Below, in pieces: positions 49,501 to 60,800 of a DNA stretch of 64,000 nt. How positions within the stretch are numbered: the first letter of the stretch is position 1; each line of letters begins with the position of its first letter. The stretch is taken from positions 21,018,001 through 21,082,000 of the forward strand of contig OX579637.1 of assembly GCA_951230915.1 (NCBI GenBank), written 5' to 3'. The DNA is from Antitrichia curtipendula. Taxonomy: Eukaryota; Streptophyta; Bryopsida; Hypnales; Leucodontaceae. The position numbers were made by a program, and so were the translations under genes. The notes beneath the pieces were generated by a model that was not told where the DNA came from, did not search any database, and saw only the letters and a program-made list of their open reading frames with translations.

Positions 49501-52500
49501 TGGTGATTCCATTCTTGCCGCAATATGCTAGTTTTATTACGTGCATGAAATATTAAGAGGATCCGTCATGCCCTGTAGTTTGGGGATCCAAATTGAAATG
49601 TCATGGAATTTGTTGGCCAATTGACTAGTTCAAAAAAATGTACAAGTTGTAAATAATTCCCACATGTAGAATCTATGTGGGGATTCCATTCTTGCCGCAA
49701 TACGCTAATTTTATTACGTGCATGAAATATTAAGAGGATCCGTCATGCCCTGTAGTTTGGGGATCCAAATTGAAATGTCATGGAATTTGTTGGCCATTTG
49801 ACTAGTTCCATAAATAAGTACAAGTTGTAAATAATTCCCACATGTAGAATCTATGTCGGGATTCCATTCTTGCCGCAATACGCTAATTTTATTACGTGCA
49901 TGAAATATTAAGAGGATCCGTCATGCTCTGTAGTTTGGGGATCCAAATTCGAATGTCATGGAATTTGTTGGCCAATTGACTAGTTCAAAAAAATGTACAA
50001 GTTGTAAATAATTCCCACATGTAGAATCTATGTGGGGATTCCATTCTTGCCGCAATACGCTAATTTTATTACGTGCATGAAATATTAAGAGGATCCGTCA
50101 TGCCCTGTAGTTTGGGGATCCAAATTCGAATGTCATGGAATTTGTTGGCCAATTGACTAGTTCAAAAAAATGTACAAGTTGTAAATAATTCCCACATGTA
50201 GAATCTATGTGGGGATTCCATTCTTGCCGCAATACGCTAATTTTATTACGTGCATGAAATATTAAGAGGATCTGTCATGCCCTGTAGTTTGGGGATCCAA
50301 ATTCAAATGTCATGGAATTTGTTGGCCAATTGACTAGTTCCAAAAAAGTGTACAAGTTGTAAATAATCCCCACATGTAGAATGTATGTGGGGATTCCATT
50401 CTTGCCGCAATATGCTAATTTTATTACGTGCGTGAAATAGTAAGTGGATCCGTCATGCCCTGTAGTTTGGGGATCCAAATTCAAATGTCATCGAATTTGT
50501 TGGCCAATTGACTAGTTCAAAAAAATGTACAAGTTGTAAATAATCCCCACATGTAGAATCTATGTGGGGATTCCATTCTTGCCGCAATATGCTAATTTTA
50601 TTACGTGCATGAAATATTAAATGATCCGCCATGCCTTGTAGTTTGGGGATCCAAATTCAAATGTCATCGAATTTGTTGGCCAATTGACTATATCAAAAAA
50701 ATGTACAAGTTGTAAATAATCCCTACTTGTAGAATGCATGTGGGTATTCCATTCTTGCCGCAATATGCTAATTTTATTACGTGCATGAAATATTAAATGA
50801 TCCGCCATGCCTTGTAGTTTGGGGATCCAAATTCAAATGTCATCGAATTTGTTGGCCAATTGACTAGTTCAAAAAAATGTACAAGTTGTAAATAATCCCC
50901 ACATGTAGAATCTATGTGGGGATTCCATTCTTGCCGCAATATGCTAATTTTATTACGTGCATGAAATATTAAATGATCCGCCATGCCTTGTAGTTTGGGG
51001 ATCCAAATTGAAATGTCATAGAAATTGTTGGCCAATTGACTAAATCAAAAAAATGTACAAGTTGTAAATAATCCGTACTTGTAGAATGCATGTGGGGATT
51101 CTATTCTTGCCGCAATATGCTAATTTTATTACGTGCATGAAATATTAAAAGGATCCGTCATGCCCTGTAGTTTGGGGATCCAAATTCGAATGTCATGGAA
51201 TTTGTTGGCCAATTGACTAGTTCCAAAAAAGTGTACAAGTTGTAAATAATTCCCACATGTAGAATCTATGTGGGGATTCCATTCTTGCCGCAATATGCTA
51301 GTTTTATTACGTGCGTGAAATATTAAGTGGATCCGTCATGCCCTGTAGTTTGGGGATCCAAATTGAAATGTTATGGAATTTGTTGGCCAATTGACTAGTT
51401 CCATAAAAAAGTACAAGTTGTAAATAATTCCCACATGTAGAATCTATGTGGGGATTCCATTCTTGCCGCAATACGCTAATTTTATTACGTGCATGAAATA
51501 TTAAGAGGATCTGTCATGCCCTGTAGTTTGGGGATCCAAATTGAAATGTCATGGAATTTGTTGGCCAATTGACTAGTTCCAAAGAAATGTACAAGTTGTA
51601 AATAATCCCCACATGTAGAATGTATGTGGGGATTCCATTCTTGCCGCAATATGCTAATTTTATTACGTGCGTGAAATATTAAGTGGATCCGTCATGCCCT
51701 GTAGTTTAGGGATCCAAATTCAAATGTCATCGAATTTGTTGGCCAATTGACTAGTTCAAAAAAGTGTACAAGTTGTAAATAATTCCCACATGTAGAATCT
51801 ATGTGGGGATTCCATTCTTGCCGCAATATGCTAGTTTTATTACGTGCGTGAAATATTAAATGATCCGCCATGCCTTGTAGTTTGGGGATCCAAATTCAAA
51901 TGTCATCGAATTTGTTGGCCAATTGACTATATCAAAAAAATGCATAAGTTGTAAATAATCCCTACTTGTAGAATGCATGTGGGTATTCCATTCTTGCCGC
52001 AATATGCTAATTTTATTACGTGCATGAAATATTAAATGATCCGCCATGCCTTGTAGTTTGGGGATCCAATTTCAAATGTCATCGAATTTGTTGGCCAATT
52101 GACTAGTTCAAAAAAATGTACAAGTTGTAAATAATCCCCACATGTAGAATCTATGTGGTGATTCCATTCTTGCCGCAATATGCTAATTTTATTAAGTGCG
52201 TGAAATATTAAGTGGATCCGTCATGCCCTGTAGTTTGGGGATCCAAATTCAAATGTTATGGAATTTGTTGGCCAATTGACTAGTTCCATAAAAAAGTACA
52301 AGTTGTAAATAATTCCCACATGTAGAATCTATGTCGGGATTCCATTCTTGCCGCAATACGCTAATTTTATTACGTGCATGAAATATTAAGAGGATCCGTC
52401 ATGCCCTGTAGTTTGGGGATCCAAATTCAAATGTCATCGAATTTGTTGGCCAATTGACTATATCAAAAAAATGTACAAGTTGTAAATAATCCGTACTTGT

Positions 52501-52791
52501 AGAATGCATGTGGGGATTCTATTCTTGCCGCAATATGCTAATTTTATTACGTGCATGAAATATTAAAAGGATCCGTCATGCCCTGTAGTTTGGGGATCCA
52601 AATTCGAATGTCATGGAATTTGTTGGCCAATTGACTAGTTCCAAAAAAGTGTACAAGTTGTAAATAATTCCCACATGTAGAATCTATGTGGGGATTCCAT
52701 TCTTGCCGCAATATGCTAGTTTTATTACGTGCGTGAAATATTAAGTGGATCCGTCATGCCCTGTAGTTTGGGGATCCAAATTGAAATGTTA
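44998..52791 (+). repeat. 22-monomer tandem duplication, 3,897 bp unit, two adjacent copies
   Basis: Copy C is about 44,998-48,894 and copy D about 48,895-52,791, at a constant shift of 3,897 bp. One visible difference is AAATGTATAAGTTG near 48,045 against AAATGCATAAGTTG near 51,942. The rare states CCATTTGACTAG, CCATAAATAAGTAC, TATGTCGGGATTCC and GAAATAGTAAG are in both. The left 1.5 kb of copy C is also the right end of the 6,385-bp copy B, so the two duplications overlap and must have happened one after the other. The match stops near 52,820, where TTCCATAAAAAAG replaces TTCCAAAAAAATG. Confidence 0.92.
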
Positions 52792-52819
52792 TGGAATTTG
52801 TTGGCCAATTGACTAGTTC

Positions 52820-55627
52820 CATAAAAAAGTACAAGTTGTAAATAATTCCCACATGTAGAATCTATGTCGGGATTCCATTCTTGCCGCAATACGCTAATTT
52901 TATTACGTGCATGAAATATTAAGAGGATCCGTCATGCCCTGTAGTTTGGGGATCCAAATTGAAATGTTATGGAATTTGTTGGCCAATTGACTAGTTCCAA
53001 AAAAGTGTACAAGTTGTAAATAATTCGCACTTGTAGAATCTATGTGGGGATTCCATTCTTGCCGCAATACGCTAATTTTATTACGTGCATGAAATATTAA
53101 AAGGATCCGTCATGCCCTGTAGTTTGGGGATCCAAATTCAAATGTCATGGAATTTGTTGGCCAATTGACTAAATCAAAAAAATGTACAAGTTGTAAATAA
53201 TCCGTACTTGTAGAATGCATGTGGGGATTCTATTCTTGCCGCAATATACTAATTTTATTACGTGCATGAAATATTAAAAGGATCCGTCATGCCCTGTAGT
53301 TTGGGGATCCAAATTCGAATGTCATGGAATTTGTTGGCCAATTGACTAGTTCCAAAAAAGTGTACAAGTTGTAAATAATTCCCACATGTAGAATCTATGT
53401 GGGGATTCCATTCTTGCCGCAATATGCTAATTTTATTACGTGCATGAAATATTAAATGATCCGCCATGCCTTGTAGTTTGGGGATCCAAATTCAAATGTC
53501 ATCGAATTTGCTGGCCAATTGACTATATCAAAAAAATGTACAAGTTGTAAATAATCCGTACTTGTAGAATGCATGTGGGGATTCCATTCTTGCCGCAATA
53601 CGCTAATTTTATTACGTGCATGAAATATTAAGAGGATCCGTCATGCCCTGTAGTTTGGGGATCCAAATTCAAATGTCATGGAATTTGTTGGCCAATTGAC
53701 TAGTTCCAAAAAAATGTACAAGTTGTAAATAATCCCCACATGTAGAATCTATGTGGGGATTCCATTCATGCCGCAATACGCTAATTGTATTACGTGCATG
53801 AAATATTAAGAGGATCCGTCATGCCCTGTAGTTTGGGGATCCAAATTCAAATGTCATGGAATTTGTTGGCCAATTGACTAGTTCCAAAAAAATGTACAAG
53901 TTGTAAATAATCCCCACATGTAGAATCTATGTGGGGATTCCATTCTTGCCGCAATATGCTAATTTTATTAAGTGCGTGAAATATTAAGTGGATCCGTCAT
54001 GCCCTGTAGTTTGGGGATCCAAATTCAAATGTCATGGAATTTGTTGGCCAATTGACTATATCAAAAAAATGTACAAGTTGTAAATAATTCCCACATGTAG
54101 AATCTATGTGGTGATTCCATTCTTGCCGCAATATGCTAATTTTATTACGTGCATGAAATATTAAATGATTCGCCATGCCTTGTAGTTTGGGGATCCAAAT
54201 TCAAATGTCATAGAATTTGTTGGCCAATTGACTAAATCAAAAAAATGTACAAGTTGTAAATAATCCCTACTTGTAGAACACAAGTGGGGACTCCATTTTT
54301 GCCGCAATATGCTAATTTTATTACGTGCATGAAATATTAAAAGGATCCGTCATGCCCTGTAGTTTGGGGATCCAAATTCGAATGTCATGGAATTTGTTGG
54401 CCAATTGACTAGTTCCAAAAAAATGTACAAGTTGTAAATAATCCCCACATGTAGAATCCATGTGGGGATTCCATTCTTGCCGCAATATGCTAATTTTATT
54501 ACGTGCGTGAAATATTAAGTGGATCCGCCATGCCTTGTAGTTTGGGGATCCAAATTCAAATGTCATGGAATTTGTTGGCCAATTGACTAGTTCCAAAACA
54601 ATGTACAAGTTGTAAATAATTCCTACATGTAGAATCTATGTGGGGATTCCATTCTTGGCGCAATATGCTAATTTTATTACGTGCATGAAATATTAAGAGG
54701 ATCCGTCATGCCCTGTAGTTTGGGGATCCAAATTCAAATGTCATGGAATTTGTTGGCCAATTGACTAGTTCCAAAAAAATGTACAAGTTGTAAAAAATCC
54801 CCACATGTAGAATCTATGTGGGGAATCCATTCTTGCCGCAATACGCTAATTGTATTACGTGCATGAAATATTAAGAGAATCTGTCATGCCCTGTAGTTTG
54901 GGGATCCAAATTCAAATGTCATGGAATTTGTTGGCCAATTGACTAGTTCCAAAAAAATGTACAAGTTGTAAATAATCCCCACATGTAGAATCTATGTGGT
55001 GATTCCATTCTTGCCGCAATATGCTAGTTTTATTACGTGCGTGAAATATTAAGTGGATCCGTCATGCCCTGTAGTTTGGGGATCCAAATTGAAATGTCAT
55101 GGAATTTGTTGGCCAATTGACTAGTTCCAAAAAAATGTACAAGTTGTAAATAATCCCCACATGTAGAATCTATGTGGGGATTCCATTCTTGCCGCAATAT
55201 GCTAATTTTATTACGTGCATGAAATATTAAGAGGATCCGTCATGCCCTGTAGTTTGGGGATCCAAATTCAAATGTCATGGAATTTGTTGGCCAATTGACT
55301 AGTTCCTGAACAATGTACAAGTTGTAAATAATCCCCACATGTAGAATCTATGTGGGGATTCTATTCTTGCAGCAATACGCTAATTTTATTACGTGCATGA
55401 AATATTAAGAGGATCCGTCATGCCCTGTAGTTTGGGGATCCAAATTGAAATGTCATGGAATTTGTTGGCCAATTGACTAGTTCCAAAAAAATGTACAAGT
55501 TGTAAATAATCCCCACATGTAGAATCTATGTGGGTATTCCATTTTTGCCGCAATATGCTAATTTTATTACGTGCATGAAATATTAAAAGGATCCGTCATA
55601 CCCTGTAGTTTGGGGATCCAAATTCAA
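52820..55627 (+). repeat. Right flank, first part: diverged monomers without large duplications
   Basis: About sixteen monomers with rising numbers of private changes, for example TTCGCACTTGTAG near 53,024, TTCATGCCGC near 53,765, AACACAAGTGGGGACTCC near 54,278, TTGGCGCAAT near 54,656 and TTCCTGAACAATG near 55,304. The stretch 52,741-52,930 resembles 52,208-52,400 at 533 bp. No large constant-shift block was found and nothing other than satellite is present. Confidence 0.7.
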
Positions 55628-56700
55628 ATGTCATGGAATTTGTTGGCCAATTGACTAGTTCCAAAAAAATGTACAAGTTGTAAATAATCCCCACATGTAG
55701 AATCTATGTGGGGATTCCATTCTTGCCGCAATACGCTAATTTTATTACGTGCATAAAATATTAAGAGGATCCGTCATGCCCTGTAGTTTGGGGATCCAAA
55801 TTGAAATGTCATGGAATTTGTTGGCCACTTGACTAGTTCCAAAAAATGTACAAGTTGTAAATAATCCCCACATGTAGAATCCAAGTGGGGATTCCATGCT
55901 TGCCGCAATATGCTAATTTTTTTACGTGCATGAAATATTAAGAGGATCCGCCATGCCTTGTAGTTTGGGGATCCAAATTCAAATGTCATGGAATTTGTTG
56001 GCCAATTGACTAGTTCCAAAAAAATGTACAAGTTGTAAATAATTCCCACATGTAGAATCTATGTGGGGATTCCATTCTTGGCGCAATATGCTAATTTTAT
56101 TACGTGCATGAAATATTAAGAGGATCCGTCATGCCCTGTAGTTTGGGGATCCAAATTGAAATGTCATGGAATTTGTTGGCCAATTGACTAGTTCCAAAAA
56201 AATGTACAAGTTGTAAATAATCCCCACATGTAGAATCTATGTGGGGATTCCATTCTTGCCGCAATATGCTAATTTTATTACGTGCATAAAATATTAAGAG
56301 GATCCGTCATGCCCTGTAGTTTGGGGATCCAAATTGAAATGTCATGGAATTTGTTGGCCACTTGACTAGTTCCAAAAAATGTACAAGTTGTAAATAATCC
56401 CCACATGTAGAATCCAAGCGGGGATTCCATGCTTGCCGCAATATGCTAATTTTATTACGTGCATGAAATATTAAGAGGATCCGCCATGCCTTGTAGTTTG
56501 GGGATCCAAATTCAAATGTCATGGAATTTGTTGGCCAATTGACTAGTTCCAAAAAAATGTACAAGTTGTAAATAATTCCCACATGTAGAATCTATGTGGG
56601 GATTCCATTCTTGGCGCAATATGCTAATTTTATTACGTGCATGAAATATTAAGAGGATCCGTCATGCCCTGTAGTTTGGGGATCCAAATTGAAATGTCAT
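55628..56700 (+). repeat. Trimer tandem duplication, 533 bp unit, two copies
   Basis: About 55,628-56,160 recurs at about 56,161-56,700. The shared markers are GTGCATAAAATATT (55,751/56,284), GGCCACTTGACTAG (55,825/56,358), AATCCAAG before GGGG, CCATGCTTGCC and TTGGCGCAAT. Differences include CAATACGC/CAATATGC, AATTTTTTTACG/AATTTTATTACG and CCAAGTGGGG/CCAAGCGGGG. The two minus-strand frames at 55,774-56,049 and 56,307-56,582 only reflect this duplication. Confidence 0.8.
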
Positions 56701-57039
56701 GGAATTTGTCGACCAATTGACTAGTTCCAAAAAAATGTACAAGTTGTAAATAATCCCCACATGTAGAATCTATGTGGGGATTCCATTCTTGCCGCAATAT
56801 GCTAATTTTATTACGTGCATGAAATATTAAGAGGATCCGTCATGCCCTGTAGTTTGGGGATCCAAATTCAAATGTCATGGAATTTGTCGGCCAATTGACT
56901 AGTTCCAAAAAAATGTACAAGTTGTAAATAATCCCCACATGTAGAATCTATGTGGGGATTCCATTCTTGCCGCAATATGCTAGTTTTATTACGTTCGTGA
57001 AATATTAAGTGGATCCGTCATGCCCTGTAGTTTGGGGAT

Positions 57040-57830
57040 CCAAATTGAAATGTCATGGAATTTGTTGGCGAGTTGACTAGTTCAAAAAAATGTACAAGTT
57101 GTAAATAATCCCCACATGTAGAATCCATGTGGGGATTCTCTGCTTGCCGCAATATGCTAATTTTATTACGTGCATGAAATATTAAAAGGATCCGTCATGC
57201 CCTATAGTTTGGGGTTCCAAATTCAAATGTCATGGAATTTGTTGGTCAATTGACTTGTTCCAAAAAAATGTACAAGTTGTAAATAATTCCCACATGTAGA
57301 ATCTATGTGGGGATTCCATTCTTGCCGCAATATGCTAATTTTATTACGTGCATCAAATAATAAGAGGATCCGTCATGCCCTGTAGTTTGGGGATCCAAAT
57401 TGAAATGTCATGGAATTTGTTGGCCAATTGACTAGTTCCAAAAAAATGTTCAAGTTGTAAATAATCCCCACATGTAGAATCTATGTGGGGATTCTATTCT
57501 TGCCGCAATATGCTAAGTTTATTACGTGCATGAAATATTAAAAGGATCCGTCATGCCCTGTAGTTTCGGGATCCAAATTCAAATGTCATGGAATTTGTTG
57601 GCGAGTTGACTAGTTCAAAAAAATGTACAAGTTGTAAATAATCCCCACATGTAGAATCCATGTGGGGATTCTCTGCTTGCCGCAATATGCTAATTTTATT
57701 ACGTGCATGAAATATTAAAAGGATCCGTCATGCCCTATAGTTTGGGGTTCCAAATTCAAATGTCATGGAATTTGTTGGTCAGTTGACTTGTTCCAAAAAA
57801 ATGTACAAGTTGTAAATAATCCCCACATGT
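57040..57830 (+). repeat. Second trimer duplication, 533 bp shift
   Basis: GCGAGTTGAC at 57,068 and 57,601, TGGGGATTCTCTGC near 57,131 and 57,664, GGGGTTCCAAATTC near 57,211 and 57,744, and TTGACTTGTTCC near 57,251 and 57,784 are all 533 bp apart. The copies differ slightly (GGTCAATTGAC against GGTCAGTTGAC). It uses the same trimer unit length as the 55.6-56.7 kb duplication but carries different variants. Confidence 0.75.
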
Positions 57831-60800
57831 AGAATCTATGTGGGGATCCATTCTTGCCGCAATACGCTAATTTTATTACGTGCATGAAATATTAAAAGGA
57901 TCCGTCATGCCCTATAGTTTGGGGATCCAAATTCAAATGTCATGGAATTTGTTGGCCAATTGACTAGTTCCAAAAAAATGTACAAGTTGTAAATAATCCC
58001 CACATGTAGAATCTATTTGGGGATTCTATTCTTGCCGCAATATGCTAAGTTTATTACGTGCATGAAATATTAAAAGCATCCGTCATGCCCTGTAGTTTGG
58101 GGATCCAAATTCAAATGTCATGGAATTTGTTGGCCAATTGACTAGTTCCAAAAAATGTACAAGTTGTAAATAATCCCCACATGTAGAATCCATGTGGGGA
58201 TTCCATTTTTGCCGCAATATGCTAATTTTATTACGTGCATGAAATGTTAAAAGGATCCGTCATGCCCTGTAGTTTGGGGATCCAAATTCAAATGTCATGG
58301 AATTTGTTGGCCAATTGACTAGTTTCCAAAAAATGTACAAGTTGTAAATAATTCCCACATGTAGAATCCATGTGCGGATTCCATTCTTGCCGCAATATGC
58401 TAATTTTATAACGTGCATGAAATATTAAAAGGTTCCGTCATGCCCTGTAGTTTTGGGATCCAAATTCAAATGTCATGGAATTTGTTGGCCAATTGACTAG
58501 TTTCCAAAAAATGTACAAGTTGTAAATAATTCCCACATGTAGAATCCATGTGCGGATTCCATTCTTGCCGCAATATGCTAATTTTATTACGTGCATGAAA
58601 TATTAAAAGGATCCGTCATGCCCTGTAGTTTGGGGATCCAAATTGAAATGTCATGGAATTTGTCGACCAATTGACTAGTTCCAAAAAAATGTACAAGTTG
58701 TAAATAATCCCCACATGTAGAATCTATGTGGTGATTCCATTCTTGCCGCAATATGCTAATTTTATTACGTGCGTGAAATATTAAGTGGATCCGTCATACC
58801 CTACAGTTTAGGGATCCAAATTCAAATGTCATGGAATTTGTTGGCCAATTGACTAGTTCAAAAAAATTGTACAAGTTGTAAATAATTCCCACATGTAGAA
58901 TCTATGTGGGGATTCCATTCTTGCCGCAATATGCTAAGTTTATTACCTGCATGAAATATTAAAAGAATTCGTCATGCCCTGTAGTTTGGGGATCCAAATT
59001 CCAATGTCATGGAATTTGTTGGCCAATTGACTAGTTTCAAAAAAATGTACAAGTTGTAAATAATTCCCACATGTAGAATCCATGTGCGGATTCCATTCTT
59101 GCCGCAATATGCTAATTTTATTACGTGCATGAAATATTAAAAGGATCCGTCTTGCCCTATAGTTTGGGGATCCAAATTCAAATGTCATGGAATTTGTTGG
59201 CCAATTGACTAGTTTCCAAAAAATGTACAAGTTGTAAATAATTCCCACATGTAGAATCCATGTGGGGATACCATTCTTGCCGCAATATGCTAATTTTATT
59301 ACGTGCATGAAATATTAAAAGGATCCGTCATGCCCTGTAGTTTGGGGATCCAAATTCCAATGTCATGGAATTTGTTGGCCAATTGACTAGTTCCAAAAAA
59401 ATGTACAAGTTGTAAATAATTCCCACATGTAGAATCCATGTGGGCATTCCATTCTTGCCGCAATATGCTAATTTTATTACGTGCATGAAATATTAAAAGG
59501 ATCCGTCATGCCCTGTAGTTTGGGGATCCAAATTCAAATGTCATGGAATTTGTTGGCCAATTGACTAGTTCCAAAAAATGTACAAGTTGTAAATAATTCC
59601 CACATGTAGAATCTATGTGGGGATTCCATTCTTGCCGCAATATGCTAAGTTTATTACGTGCATGAAATATTAAATGATCCGCCATGCCCTGTAGTTTGGG
59701 GATCCAAATTCAAATGTCATAGAATTTGTTGGCCAATTGACTATATCAAAAAAAATGTCCAAGTTGTAAATAATCCCTACTTGTAGAATGCATGTGGGGA
59801 TTCCATTCTTGCCGCAATATGCTAATTTTATTACGTGCATGAAATATTAAGAGGATCCGTCATGCCCTGTAGTTTGGGGATCCAAATTGAAATGTCATGG
59901 AATTTGTTGGCCAATTGACTAGTTCCAAAAAAGTGTACAAGTTGTAAATAATTCGCACTTGTAGAATCTATGTGGGGATTCCATTCTTGCCGCAATACGC
60001 TAATTTTATTACGTGCATGAAATATTAAAAGGATCCGTCATGCCCTGTAGTTTGGGGATCCAAATTCAAATGTCATGGAATTTGTTGGCCAATTGACTAG
60101 TTCCAAAAAAATGTACAAGTTGTAAATAATCCCCACATGTAGAATCTATGTGGGGATTCCATTCTTGCCGCAATATGCTAATTTTATTACGTGCATAAAA
60201 TATTAAGAGGATCCGTCATGCCCTGTAGTTTGGGGATCCAAATTGAAATGTCATGGAATTTGTTGGCCAATTGACTAGTTCAAAAAAATGTACAAGTTGT
60301 AAATAATCCCCACATGTAGAATCTATGTGGAGATTCCATTCTGGCCGCAATATACTAATTTTATTACGTGCGTGAAATATTAAGTGGATCCGTCATGCCC
60401 TATAGTTTAGGGATCCAAATTCAAATGTCATGGAATTTGTTGGCCAATTGACTAGTTTCAAAAAAATGTACAAGTTGTAAATAATTCCCACATGTAGAAT
60501 CTATGTGGTGATTCCATTCTTGCCGCAATACGCTAATTTTATTACGTGCATGAAATATTAAAAGGATCCGTCATGCCCTATAGTTTGGGGATCCAAATTC
60601 AAATGTCATGGAATTTGTTGGCCAGTTGACTAGTTTCAAAAAAATGTACAAGTTGTAAATAATTCCCACATGTAGAATCTAAGTGGGGATTCCATTCTTG
60701 CCGCAATATGCTAATTTTATTACGTGCATCAAATAATAAGAGGATCCGTCATGCCCTATAGTTTGGGGATCCAAATTCAAATGTCATGGAATTTGTTGGC

